A stretch of DNA of 12,193 nucleotides from Chloroflexota bacterium (GTDB lineage Bacteria; Chloroflexota; Limnocylindria; QHBO01), in contig JAGXHP010000051.1 of NCBI GenBank assembly GCA_024636135.1, positions 1 through 12,193 on the forward strand. Direction: 5' to 3'. The notes under the pieces are model-generated. The model worked only from the letters and a program-made list of their open reading frames with translations, did no database searches and was not told where the DNA came from. Position numbers and translations under genes: made by a program. The first letter of the stretch is position 1, and each line of letters opens with the position of its first letter. Positions 1 to 9,100 of this stretch are shown here, one piece after another.

Positions 1-94
1 ACTTGGAATACGTTGAACGGACACGCCACGCCGCCCACCCGGTGATCCCAAGAGTGATCACCAGGATGACAATGTAGATCGGATCGAAAAGCAT
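1..94 (-). CDS. YugP-type membrane zinc metallopeptidase, N-terminal fragment (runs off window)
   Basis: A short open frame starts with ATG at 94..92 and continues to the window edge. It encodes 31 residues starting MLFDPIYIVILVITLG, followed by a Trp/Arg-rich WAAWRVRSTYSK. The pattern of an aromatic/Asp-Pro start, one hydrophobic membrane segment, and then a short basic stretch ending in VRSTYSK resembles the N-terminus of the YugP/COG2738 family (putative neutral zinc metallopeptidases with a membrane anchor). The HExxH zinc site would lie outside the window. A good Shine-Dalgarno sequence, GGAGGT, sits at 111..106, 11 bases before the ATG. In many clostridia a gene of this family follows def-fmt, so the position fits. 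What is seen is the start and membrane segment; the family name is inferred from the N-terminus plus synteny. Confidence 0.6.
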   Translation of the reverse strand, partial: MLFDPIYIVILVITLGITGWAAWRVRSTYSK

Positions 95-105
95 CGCTAT
101 TGCCC

Positions 106-132
106 ACCTCCGTGAGGGCTGAATCGAGTATA
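106..132 (-). promoter_or_regulatory. Possible promoter -10 and ribosome binding site for the YugP-like gene
   Basis: The 78-base gap between fmt and the YugP-like gene contains TATACT at 132..127, a 5 of 6 match to the sigma-70 -10 consensus, in an AT-richer patch (GATTGGATATACTCGATTC) that stands out from the GC-rich surroundings. The best -35 at 17-base spacing is TCAGCA, only 3 of 6, so the promoter call rests mainly on the -10. The strong GGAGGT at 111..106 is the ribosome binding site. It suggests the last gene may be transcribed partly independently of the ileS operon. Confidence 0.35.
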
Positions 133-172
133 TCCAATCGTGCGCGGGCTGCTGACGAGCACGGGTGAGCGA

Positions 173-1129
173 TTAGCCGGCGGGCTCGGCCGGGCGGCCC
201 GCGCCCAGCAGGACGTGCTCGCGGTCCAGGCCGTGCCGCCAGGCATCGGCCGGCATCGCGGCGCGACCCTCGGCCTGGACGACCTCGAGCGCCAACGCAC
301 CGACTCCGCAGGCCACGCATGGCGGGTCTCCCGGCAGCAGCGCCCCGATCGGCACGTCGTCGACTCCGGTGACTGGCCGCGCGCGTCGGATGTGCAGGCG
401 ACGCCCGTCGATCGTGCTCCATGCACCGGGCCAGGGTTGGAGCGCGCGCACCTGGCGATCGATCTCGGGTGCGGCGCGGTGCCAGTCGATCCAGCCATCC
501 TCGCGCGTGAACTGGTGGACGTACGTCGCGTCTCCGTGGTCCTGCTCCCGCACCGCGATCGGGCCCGCGGCCCACTGCTCGAGGACGCCGGGCACCACGT
601 CGGCGGCGAGATCGGCGAGGCGCGACTCGAGCTCGGGCGTCGTCTCGCGCCCCGACAGCGGGACCGACCACTGCTCGACGATGGGGCCGGCGTCGAGCTC
701 GGGCGTCATCACCATGAGCGTCACCCCGCCGTCGGGATCACCGGACATGATCGTGCCCGCGACGGGAGCGGCGCCGCGATGCCGAGGCAGCAGGGAGGGA
801 TGGACGTTGAGCGGCTGTCGATCGGCCAGGCCGAGCAGCTCGCGCGGGACCATCTGCCCGTAGGCGACGAGCACCAGCCCGTCCGGCGCGAAGTCGCGAA
901 TCGCGTGGGTCGCCTCCACGGATCGCAGCCTGCGAGGCGTGAGGACCGTGGCACCCGCCTCCCGCGCGAATTCGGCGACCGGCGTTGCGCGGAGCTGGAG
1001 CCGGCGACCGGCCGGTCGATCGGGCTGGCTCACGACGAGAAGCTCATCGGCCTCGGAAGCGATGCTCGCGAGCAGGGGCACCCCGAACGCACCGGTGCCG
1101 AGGAAGGCGACGCGCCCGATGCCCGCCAC
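173..1129 (-). CDS. fmt: Methionyl-tRNA formyltransferase
   Basis: Transfers a formyl group from 10-formyl-tetrahydrofolate to Met-tRNA(fMet), making the bacterial initiator tRNA in the cytoplasm. The protein has 318 residues, close to the usual ~315. The N-terminal formyltransferase fold begins RVAFLGTGAFGVP and has the SQPDRPAGR loop near 34-42. The folate-site motif LNVHPSLLPRHRGAAPV gives the catalytic residues Asn108, His110 and, in DAGPIV, Asp146, at the same numbers as the E. coli enzyme. A C-terminal OB-like domain follows from about residue 205. The start is GTG at 1129..1127, overlapping the def TAG stop by one base (TAGTG), so translation is probably coupled to def. The stop is TAA at 175..173. 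It is the last gene of the packed ileS-to-fmt run. Confidence 0.96.
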   Translation of the reverse strand: MAGIGRVAFLGTGAFGVPLLASIASEADELLVVSQPDRPAGRRLQLRATPVAEFAREAGATVLTPRRLRSVEATHAIRDFAPDGLVLVAYGQMVPRELLGLADRQPLNVHPSLLPRHRGAAPVAGTIMSGDPDGGVTLMVMTPELDAGPIVEQWSVPLSGRETTPELESRLADLAADVVPGVLEQWAAGPIAVREQDHGDATYVHQFTREDGWIDWHRAAPEIDRQVRALQPWPGAWSTIDGRRLHIRRARPVTGVDDVPIGALLPGDPPCVACGVGALALEVVQAEGRAAMPADAWRHGLDREHVLLGAGRPAEPAG

Positions 1130-1644
1130 TAGATGCCGGCGGCGGTCTGCTCCTCGACCTCCTCCGATTCGTGCACGCGGACGAGCTCGTCGAGCGACTC
1201 GAGGTGGTCGATGTACAGCGTGCCGTTGAGGTGGTCGATCTCGTGCTGAAGCGCTCGACCGAACAGCTCGGTGCCACGGGTGCGAAACTCCCGCCCGTGC
1301 CGGTCCCGCGCCTTCACGGTCACCTTCTCATACCGACCGACCTCGGCGACGTAGCCCGGGAGGGAGAGGCAGCCCTCCCAATCGATCTGCTCCCCCGCCG
1401 TCCTCACGATCTGCGGGTTGACGAGCTCGGTGATCTTGTCGTCCACCTCGATGATGGCGACCTGCAACGGCACGCCGATCTGGTTGGCGGCCAGCCCCAC
1501 TCCGGGCGCATCGCGCATCGTCTCGAGCATGTCGTCGAGCAGCCGGTGCAGGCTGGCGTCGAACCTCGAAACACGCTTTGTGCGCTCGCGCAGGATCGGT
1601 GCTTCGGCGGTCAGGATCGGGCGGATGGCCATGGCGGTGCGCAT
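1129..1644 (-). CDS. def: Peptide deformylase
   Basis: Removes the N-formyl group from nascent proteins, the counterpart to Fmt directly downstream. All three metal-site motifs are present: GVGLAANQIG (motif 1, Gln as oxyanion ligand), EGCLSLP (motif 2, Cys metal ligand) and QHEIDHLNG (motif 3, HExxH with two His ligands and the catalytic Glu). The product is 171 residues from the ATG at 1644, or 167 from the second ATG at 1632 (MAIRPI), which matches the common family N-terminus. Neither start has a clear Shine-Dalgarno sequence, so the start is uncertain. The first ATG lies 8 bases after the priA stop. The stop overlaps the fmt start. The motifs and length fit the bacterial type 1 class. 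Confidence 0.95.
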   Translation of the reverse strand: MRTAMAIRPILTAEAPILRERTKRVSRFDASLHRLLDDMLETMRDAPGVGLAANQIGVPLQVAIIEVDDKITELVNPQIVRTAGEQIDWEGCLSLPGYVAEVGRYEKVTVKARDRHGREFRTRGTELFGRALQHEIDHLNGTLYIDHLESLDELVRVHESEEVEEQTAAGI

Positions 1645-1652
1645 TGTACCGA

Positions 1653-4010
1653 TCACAGCAGCGACTCGGGATCGACGTCGATCGCGATGCCCGGCGGGAC
1701 AAGCTCGAGCGCAGCCAGGCGCGTCTCCGCGTCGGGCGCGCGGAGCACGATCTGCATGCGGTACCTGCCGGCACGTCGCGCGACGTAGGCTGGCTGCGGC
1801 CCCAGGACCTCGACACCTGGCACCGCCACGGCCTCGGCGGCCACCCGCCCACGCTCGTCGGCGCGGCCGCGATCGGCATCCGAGATGAGCAGCCGCGCAA
1901 GCACACCGAAGGGTGGATATCCGAGGAGACGTCGACGAAGCAGCTCTTCGTCCGCAAAGCCGTCGACGTCCAGCGCCGCCGCGCTGCGCACCGCGTAGTG
2001 CCCGGGTGCATAGGTCTGGAAGATGACGCGCCCGCGGAGTGGTCCACGCCCGGCGCGGCCGGCCACCTGGGCGAGGAGCTGAAAGGTGCGCTCGGCTGCC
2101 CGAAAGTCCGGCAGGTTGAGGGTGACGTCGGCGGCGATCACTGCCGCCAGCGTGACGGTGGGCAGATCCAGTCCCTTGGCCGCCAGCTGCGTTCCGACCA
2201 GGACGTCCGTCCGTCCTTCCCGGAAGTCGTCGTAGATCGTCTCGAAGCCGCGTCGAACGTTCAGGGCGTCCGAATCCAGTCGCCCCACGCGCAGGCGGGG
2301 GAAGCGGCTGCGCAGCTCGGACTCCACCCGTTGCGTCCCGGCGCCGAAGTAGCGGATGCGGGCGCTGCCGCAGGATGGGCAGCGCTCGACCACCGCGGCG
2401 CGTCGGCCGCAGTGATGGCAGCGCAGGCTTCCTCCATCGAGGTGAAAGACGAACGGCAGGTCGCAGTCCGGACATCGCAGGCTCTCCCCGCAGTCGCGGC
2501 ACAGAATGAAGGTGGCGGCACCCCGCCGATTGATCAACAGGACGGCCTGCTCTCGTCCCGGCTGGAGCTGCCCGAGCGCATCGGCCAGCTCTTCCGAGAA
2601 GATCGATCGATTTCCCCGCGCGAGCTCAGCGCGGAGGTCGGCAAGCTCGACCTCCGGCACCTCACCCACCTGCCGCATCTGAAGCTCCACGCGCTCTGCG
2701 TGTCCGCCGCGCACACGCGCCAGCGTCACGAGATCCGGGGTGGCGCTGCCGAACACGGCCCGCGCGCCACAGGTCACGGCTCTGCGGCGTGCAACCCAGC
2801 GGGCGTCGTAGCGCGGCGTCCTATCCGACTTGTAGCCGCCGTCGTGCTCCTCGTCGACGATGATGAGTCCCAGGTCCGACAGCGGGGCGAACATCGCAGT
2901 GCGGGTGCCGACCACGACCCAGACCTCGCCCCGCAGGATCCGCCACCACTCGTCGTGACGCTCACCCGGCGAGAGCCCGGAGTGAAGGACGGCGAGCCGA
3001 TCTCCGAGGCGCGCACGGAGCCGATCGGCGATCTGCGGGACCATGCTCAGCTCCGGGACCGCGACGATCGCGGTACGGCTCGCACGGATCGTCTCTTCGA
3101 CGGCCGCGAGATACACATCGGTCTTGCCCGATGCCGCAATCCCCTGCAGCAGCAGCTCGCCCCCGGGCGCGAGTCCGACGATCGCGTCGAGTGCCGCCCG
3201 TTGCTCGTCGGCGAGCACGTGGCGCAGGGGCTCGATCTGGGCCCGGTGCGCGAGCGGGCTGCGCTCCACGATTCGCCAGTCGAGTTCCGCGCGCCCAAGG
3301 GCGACGAGGCGCCGAGCCGGAGCCAGCAGGGCGCCGGGCTCCATGTCGAGGGCGGTGGCAAGGTCGGCGATCGTCTGCTCTTCGTCACCGAGCGCAGCAA
3401 GCAACGCCTCCTGCACCGGAGCGCGCCGGCGCAGGGGTGAGCCGCCCGGACGTGGACGAAGGACACGAACGCGATGGGGCGTGACCTCCGCCGCGCGCAG
3501 CGACCATCTCGATCGGATCGCGCCCGACCTCCGCAGGCGTTCGAGCCACGCTTCCCGGCCACGCTTCGGGGCGCTGCGCAGCACGATGGCGTCGGCGAGC
3601 TCGTTTCCCGCGCGGGCGGCCGCCTGGAGATCGGGCGGCAGGGCGGTCGCGTCCAGGACCTCCCAGGTTCGCACGACGCGCGACTCGAGGCCGGGAGGGA
3701 GCATGGCTGCGAGCGTTGTGCCGATCGGGGCGCGGTAGTAGTGCGCGATCTCCTCCGCCACCTCGAGGAGGTCCGGCGTGAGCATCGGCGCCGATACGAC
3801 GGCCTCGATCGCCCTCAGGGTGCCGTCGACCACATCGGGCTCGCCGCCCAAGACGTAGCCGAGCGCCGTCCGGCGGCCGTACGGCACCAGGACCAGCGAG
3901 CCGGGTGCCGGCGGGTCCACGTCGTCGGGGACGACGTAGCTGAACGTGCGCTCCGGTCGATCGGCCAACGCGTCGACCGCGATGCGGGCAACACGAGGGG
4001 ACGAGGTCAT
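1653..4010 (-). CDS. priA: Primosomal protein N' (replication restart helicase PriA)
   Basis: A superfamily 2 3'-5' helicase that recognises stalled forks and reloads the replisome. The 785 residues are full length. An N-terminal 3'-end binding domain (about 5-100, with FSYVVPDD and GSLVLVPYGRRTALGYVLG) is followed by a winged-helix segment and the helicase core. Walker A is GIAASGKT (290-297), against the usual GVTGSGKT. The DEEH box is at 386-389 (IIVDEEHDGGYK). Eight cysteines in four CxxC pairs (504/507, 513/516, 531/534, 544/547) form the usual double zinc module. The VI-type motif QLLAQVAGRAGR is at 644-655. The usual KGHDF is KGLDL here. An intact P-loop and zinc module argue against an actinobacterial origin, where PriA is commonly degenerate. 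It starts with ATG 7 bases after the gmk stop; no strong ribosome binding site is visible. Confidence 0.96.
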   Translation of the reverse strand: MTSSPRVARIAVDALADRPERTFSYVVPDDVDPPAPGSLVLVPYGRRTALGYVLGGEPDVVDGTLRAIEAVVSAPMLTPDLLEVAEEIAHYYRAPIGTTLAAMLPPGLESRVVRTWEVLDATALPPDLQAAARAGNELADAIVLRSAPKRGREAWLERLRRSGAIRSRWSLRAAEVTPHRVRVLRPRPGGSPLRRRAPVQEALLAALGDEEQTIADLATALDMEPGALLAPARRLVALGRAELDWRIVERSPLAHRAQIEPLRHVLADEQRAALDAIVGLAPGGELLLQGIAASGKTDVYLAAVEETIRASRTAIVAVPELSMVPQIADRLRARLGDRLAVLHSGLSPGERHDEWWRILRGEVWVVVGTRTAMFAPLSDLGLIIVDEEHDGGYKSDRTPRYDARWVARRRAVTCGARAVFGSATPDLVTLARVRGGHAERVELQMRQVGEVPEVELADLRAELARGNRSIFSEELADALGQLQPGREQAVLLINRRGAATFILCRDCGESLRCPDCDLPFVFHLDGGSLRCHHCGRRAAVVERCPSCGSARIRYFGAGTQRVESELRSRFPRLRVGRLDSDALNVRRGFETIYDDFREGRTDVLVGTQLAAKGLDLPTVTLAAVIAADVTLNLPDFRAAERTFQLLAQVAGRAGRGPLRGRVIFQTYAPGHYAVRSAAALDVDGFADEELLRRRLLGYPPFGVLARLLISDADRGRADERGRVAAEAVAVPGVEVLGPQPAYVARRAGRYRMQIVLRAPDAETRLAALELVPPGIAIDVDPESLL

Positions 4011-4017
4011 CGCGCGG

Positions 4018-4656
4018 CTAGACGCGGGGTCGGCGTGGCGGCTCGCGGCGGGCTTCGGCCTGGATGATCTCCCAGATGAGCTCGGCGGCCTCGTCGGGGT
4101 GCCCGGTCTCGTTCACGACGACGTGGTCGTAGTCCGCCGTATCGGCCATCCATTGCTCGGCGTCGCGTCGCCGGCGCTCCAGCGACTCCTGCGATTCGCT
4201 TCCCCTGCCCACCAGGCGCTCGGTCAGGTCCTTCATGCTCGGGGGCTTCACGAACAGGAGCAGCGCATCCGGCACGGCGGCTCGCACCTGGCGGGCACCC
4301 TGCGGGTCGATGGTCAGGATGGCGTCGCGACCGGCTGCCAGGATGCCACGCACCTGGTCGACCGGGGTGCCGTACCACTCGCCGTGGACCTCGGCCCACT
4401 CCAGCAGCCCACCGCCATCACGCAGGTCCCCGAACTCGTCGCGGGCCAGGAAGTGGTAGTGGACGCCGTGGATCTCCCCCTGTCGCCGGGCGCGCGTGGT
4501 GGCGGTCACGATCGGCACGACCTGCGGATGACGGCGCGCGAGCTCCGCCACGATCGTGCTCTTGCCCACGCCCGACGGACCGGACACGACGACGAGCAGG
4601 GGGTTGGGGAACGTCATCCGCTTCTGCTGGTCGACGAGATCCTCCTCTTCGGGCAT
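4018..4656 (-). CDS. gmk: Guanylate kinase
   Basis: Phosphorylates GMP (or dGMP) to the diphosphate with ATP, a purine nucleotide step in the cytoplasm. The 212-residue protein has the P-loop GPSGVGKS (26-33). It also has the GMP-binding signature ATTRARRQGEIHGVHYHF, in which the two Arg and the Glu-Gly are kept, and the lid/core motif LEWAEVHGEWYGTP, followed by TIDPQGARQV. The start ATG (4656..4654) overlaps the rluD TGA stop by one base (TGATG). An alternative internal ATG gives MTFPNPLL, a more typical family start, 13 residues later; the longer form adds an acidic MPEEEDLVDQQKR extension. In many bacteria gmk is followed by rpoZ and coaBC; here priA follows directly. Confidence 0.95.
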   Translation of the reverse strand: MPEEEDLVDQQKRMTFPNPLLVVVSGPSGVGKSTIVAELARRHPQVVPIVTATTRARRQGEIHGVHYHFLARDEFGDLRDGGGLLEWAEVHGEWYGTPVDQVRGILAAGRDAILTIDPQGARQVRAAVPDALLLFVKPPSMKDLTERLVGRGSESQESLERRRRDAEQWMADTADYDHVVVNETGHPDEAAELIWEIIQAEARREPPRRPRV

Positions 4657-5618
4657 CAGTCGACCTCTGCCCCGACCCCGACCGGCAGCCGTCCCTCGGG
4701 GGCGACGACGCCAGAGGTCGCCAGGCAGGCCGCAAGCTCGGTCGGCAGCTCGCTCCAGGCGTGGAGGCGCCGACCGTCCAACGGCCGATCGAGCCGCAGC
4801 CGGGCCGCGTGCAGGAACTGGCGTCGGAGCCCTCCGGGACCCTCTCCCCCGCCGTAGCGCAGGTCTCCGGCGATCGGCAGCCCGAGGTACGACAGGTGGG
4901 CGCGCAGCTGGTGCGTGCGGCCGGTGAGGGGTCGTAGCGCCAGCAGCGAGTAGCCGCCGCCGCTGCCGATGAGGTCGTACTCGGTGCTCGAGTCGCGCCC
5001 GCCCGCCACCACGGCCATCCGCTGCCGATCTCGCGGGTCACGCCCGATCGGAGCGTCCACCCGACCACGAGGAGCCGGTGCGTCGCCCCGGACGAGCGCG
5101 ATATACCCCTTCTCGATCGAGCGGTCGCCGAACTGCTTCATGAGGCTTGCCTGCGCGAGGTCCGATTTCGCGACGACGATCAACCCGCTCGTCTCCTTGT
5201 CGAGCCGATGGACGATACCGGGCCGGCCGACCCCGGCGATCGATCCGAGCGACTCCCCGCGGTCGGTTGCCCGCCCGAGCAGAGCATTCACGAGGGTGCC
5301 GGTTCCATGACCGGCCGAGGGATGGACGACCAGGCCGGCAGGCTTGTCAACGATGAGCATCGACTCGTCCTCGTACGCGACCTCGAGCGGAATGGACTCC
5401 GGCACGAGTGTCGCGTCGGGCGGCGCCGTGAGCTCGACCCGAATCGACTCGCCACCCAGCAGCCGGTCGCTGGCCCGCCGTCGCGCGCCGTCGACCAGCG
5501 CGCGACCGTCCCCGATGAGACGTTGGGCATGGGCCCGGCTGATGCCGCCGATGCTCGCCACGGCGAGGTCCACCCGCCCCGCCGGTGCAGCACCGACCAC
5601 CGTCCGATCCGCGGCCAT
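4656..5618 (-). CDS. rluD: RluA/RluD-family 23S rRNA pseudouridine synthase
   Basis: Converts specific uridines of 23S rRNA (in RluD, around helix 69) to pseudouridine. An N-terminal S4 RNA-binding domain (about 12-65, with ISRAHAQRLIGDGRALVDG) precedes the RluA catalytic domain. That domain carries GRPGIVHRLDKETSGLIVVAK with the catalytic Asp at residue 140, and the late motif LTGRTHQLRAHLSYLGLPIAGD. The length is 320 residues from the ATG at 5618, which overlaps the lspA stop by one base (TGATG). A GTG immediately upstream (5621) would add one residue; GGAG just before it could serve either start. The lspA-rluD pairing is common in bacteria. The family is certain; the exact member (RluD rather than RluA or RluC) rests on the S4 domain and the neighbour. 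Confidence 0.92.
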   Translation of the reverse strand: MAADRTVVGAAPAGRVDLAVASIGGISRAHAQRLIGDGRALVDGARRRASDRLLGGESIRVELTAPPDATLVPESIPLEVAYEDESMLIVDKPAGLVVHPSAGHGTGTLVNALLGRATDRGESLGSIAGVGRPGIVHRLDKETSGLIVVAKSDLAQASLMKQFGDRSIEKGYIALVRGDAPAPRGRVDAPIGRDPRDRQRMAVVAGGRDSSTEYDLIGSGGGYSLLALRPLTGRTHQLRAHLSYLGLPIAGDLRYGGGEGPGGLRRQFLHAARLRLDRPLDGRRLHAWSELPTELAACLATSGVVAPEGRLPVGVGAEVD

Positions 5619-6154
5619 CACTCCGCCACCGTGGCGGACGATCTCCGGTCAGCGAATGTCAGGTACGCCACGAGCGCACCGATGCCGAGCACGACCGCCG
5701 AGTCGGCGACGTTGAACGTCGGGAAGCGGGTCTCGCCGACGCCCAGGCTCACGAAATCGACGACGTAGCCCAGGCGGACCCGATCCACCAGATTCCCGAG
5801 CGCGCCAGCGAGGATCGCGCCGAGGACCACCTGGATCCAGGCGCCGCGTCCGCGCAGGGTGCGATGGAAGTAGACGACCATGCCGATGGCGACCAGGGTG
5901 ACCGGGATGAAGACCCAGGTTGCGCCGGGCAGGATGCTGAACGCCGCCCCCGTGTTCCGCACGTGCCAGAGCTGTGCGAGGTCCCCGATGATGTCGATAC
6001 GCTCGCCGAAGGCGAGGTTGGCGACCACGACCTGCTTGGAGACCTGATCGGCCACGAACAGCACGACGGCCGTGCCCGCCATGACGAGCACGGAACCCGG
6101 CGATGCGTCCTGTTCCGCGGCGGCCTCCACGGCCCCCACTCTAGCCGACCGCAC
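5618..6154 (-). CDS. lspA: Lipoprotein signal peptidase (signal peptidase II)
   Basis: A membrane aspartyl protease that cleaves the signal peptide of diacylglyceryl-modified prolipoproteins. The 178 residues hold four hydrophobic segments at about 22-38, 78-96, 106-122 and 150-167. Family motifs are present in order: DQVSK (36-40), RNTGAAFS (66-73), GNLVDRVRLGYVVDF with catalytic Asp124, and FPTFNVADSAV with catalytic Asp151. The assigned start is GTG at 6154..6152, 3 bases after the ileS stop, with GGGG just before it. Internal GTG codons at residues 6 and 9 are alternatives, because the first ~20 residues are not conserved in the family. The stop overlaps the rluD start, so the two are probably translationally coupled. 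Confidence 0.95.
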   Translation of the reverse strand: MRSARVGAVEAAAEQDASPGSVLVMAGTAVVLFVADQVSKQVVVANLAFGERIDIIGDLAQLWHVRNTGAAFSILPGATWVFIPVTLVAIGMVVYFHRTLRGRGAWIQVVLGAILAGALGNLVDRVRLGYVVDFVSLGVGETRFPTFNVADSAVVLGIGALVAYLTFADRRSSATVAE

Positions 6155-6157
6155 CCC

Positions 6158-9100
6158 TCAGGCGCGCGCGACCGACAGCCGCAGCTCGACGCCGTCGACA
6201 TCGGCCGCTTCGGTGGCGTCGGCTCCGGAGAGCGTGGCGTCGGGTCCAATCTCGAGCGAGGTTGCCAGCAGCTCGTCCGCGAGCCAGGCACGATGGGCCT
6301 CGAGGCGTGCCAGGGTCGCCGCGTCCGTCACGATCGCCGCTCGCACGCGGTCGCTGATCTCGTATCCGGCCTTCTTGCGCAGCGCCTGCAGCCGGTGAGC
6401 AACCTCTCGCGCCAGGCCCTCGGCGGCAAGCTCGTCGTCGACCACAGTGTCGAGCGCCACGAGGACGTCACCCTCCTCCGCGACCTCGTGACCGGCTCGG
6501 GCGCGCGCCGTCAGCTGGAACTCGTCGGGCTGGAGGATGACGTCGCCGACGGTGGCGGTGCCGTCGTCGTTGACGCTCCACGCACCCGAACGCGTTGCCG
6601 CCATGATCGCGCCGACCGCCTTGCCATGGCGCGGCCCGATGACCGGCAACAGCGGGTAGAGCGTGCGCTCCACCATCTCGGACTCGTCGGGGATGAACCC
6701 GATCTCGCGCACGTTCAGCTCCTCACGGATCTGCTGCGTGAGCTCGTCGTCGAGCGTCGGGTCGTCCGAGAACGCCTCCCGACCGGCCGGCAGCTTGACG
6801 CGTGCCGACCGCAGGGGCTGGCGGGTGCGCAGGGACGTCGCGGCCCGCGCGGCGCGCCCGAGTGCCACGGCCCGGCGAGCCAGGTCGACCGACGCGTCCA
6901 GCGAGGCGTCCGCCCGACCACGGACCGACGTCGGGTAATCCTCGAGGTGGACGCTGTCGGATCGCGAGCCGTCGACGCTCGCCGCCAGGTTGTCCCACAT
7001 CGCATCGGCCAGGTGCGGTGCGATCGGCGCCATGAGCCGGCAGACGGTCGTCAGCACCTCGTACAGCGTGGCGTATGCCGCTCGCTTGTCGTCGTCGAGC
7101 TCGCCCTTCCAGAACCGGCGCCGATTGCGGCGCACGTACCAGTTGGAGAGGTCCTCGACGAACGCCTCGATCGCACGCGTGGCGCGCTGAGCGTCGTAGC
7201 CGGCCAGCCCATCCCCCGCCTCGTCCACCAGCCCATCGAGGCGCGAGAGGATCCACCGGTCGAGCAGGGTGCGCGCCGTATCGGACCCGCGCGTCTGGTC
7301 CGGTGTCCAGCCGTCGATCCGCGCGTATGTCACGAGGAAGCCGTAGGTGTTCCACAGCGGGAGGAAGAAGCGACGGACCACCTCGTGGCCGGGTCCATAC
7401 CCGAAGTTGAGGTTCACCGCCGGGTTGGCCGCGGCGAACATCCAGCGCATGACATCGGCGCCGATGCGATCCGCCGCCTCGTCGAAGGGGATGCTGTTCC
7501 CCTTGCTCTTGTGCATCTCCTCGCCGTGCTCGTCGCGCATGAGCGCATAGGCGAACAGGGTCTTCATCGGCGCCTGCCCGGTCATCACCGTGGACTCGGT
7601 GAGAAGCGCGTAGAACCAGTTGCGGAACTGGCCGGGGAACGACTCGGTGATGAGGTCGGCCGGATACCACTGCTGCCAGTACTCGCGGTCGGTGTTCCAC
7701 TTGAGGGTGGAGAGCGCCACGATGCCGGCGTCGAGCCACGGGTTCCCGACGTCCGTGGTTCGGCGTGCCACGCCGCCGCATGACTGACAGGCGATCTCGA
7801 CGGCGTCAACCCAGGGCCGATGCGGCGAGTGGCCCTCGAACTCGTCCCAACCGGTCACCGCGCGCTCGTGCAGCTCGTCCTTCGAGCCGATGACCTCCCA
7901 CCCATCGCACTCGGTGCACTCCCAGATCGGCAGCGCGAGGCCGTAATAGCGCTTCTTGCTGATCATCCAGTCGCCCATGTTCCGCAGCCAGTCGAGCTCG
8001 CGCTCCTCCAGGCCGATTCCCTCCGGCAGCCAGGTCGCGCTGCGGGTCGAGTCGCCGATCGGCTGCCGGAGCGGATCCATGGCGATGAACCACTCGTCGA
8101 CCAGCCGGAAGATGAGCTGCGTTCCGCACCGCCAGCAGTGCGGGTACGAGTGCGAATAGTTCTCCTTGGCGACGAGAAGGCCCCTGTCGTCGAGGTCCTT
8201 CACCACGTCGCGGGCAAGGTCCTCGTCAGGATCGGCCGAGGCGCCCGCGTACCTCCCGGTCTGCCAGCCGAAGCCCTCGCCGAACACGCCGAACTGGTCG
8301 ATCGGGTCGATGACGGCCAGGTCGAACGCCTTCGACAGCGCGAAGTCCTCCTGGCCGCAACCGGGCGCGATGTGGACGATGCCCGTGCCCTCGGCGTCGG
8401 AAACGTCCGTCCACGGGATGACCCGATGGGCCACGCCGGCAGCTGCCGGAAACTCGTCGAAGGGACCGTCGTAGGCAAGATCGACGAGCTCGGAACCACG
8501 TGCCTCCCGGACCACGGCGGCATCGGCGGCGACCCGCGCCTTCGATCCGGCGCTGACCCACCTACGCCGTCCTTCGGGGCCTTCGACGAGCTGGTACGTC
8601 AGCCCAGGGTGAACTGCGGCCGCCACGTTGCTCGACAGCGTCCACGGCGTCGTCGTCCAGACCAGCAGGTCCTCGCCGTCGTGGCCGGGGCTCGTGATCG
8701 GCAGCCGCAGGGTGACGGAAAGGTGCTTGACGTCCTTGTAACCCTCGGCCGCCTCCATGTTGCTGATCCCCGTCCCGCACCGGGGGCACCACGGCATGAC
8801 GTCGTGCCCGCGGTACAGCAGCTCACGGCGCCGGCACTCCGCCAGGAAGGCCCAGATCGTGTAGTTGTTCTCGTCGGAGTTCGTGTAGTAGCTGTTCTCC
8901 CAGTCCATCCAGTAGCCGAGGCGCTTGCTCTGCTCGGTCTGGATGCCTGCGAACTGATCCACGCGGGCCTTGCACAGGTCCACGAATCGATCGATCCCGT
9001 ACTCCTCGATCTGCCGCTTGTTGTTGAACCCGAGCTGGCGCTCGACCTCGACTTCGATCCACAGGCCCTGGCAGTCGAATCCGTTCTGATAGCGCTGCTT

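Noticed and set aside
180..202. GCGGGC/GCCCGC hairpin at the 3' end of fmt as an operon terminator
   Set aside because: The arms lie in the coding region and no T-run follows on the minus strand; such palindromes are common in GC-rich coding DNA.
1645..2502. Long frame continuing def upstream into priA
   Set aside because: The extra part overlaps priA in another frame, is Arg/Pro-rich, and precedes the normal deformylase N-terminus.
6152..6160. Possible terminator or promoter between ileS and lspA
   Set aside because: Only 3 bases separate the genes, with no hairpin or hexamers visible.
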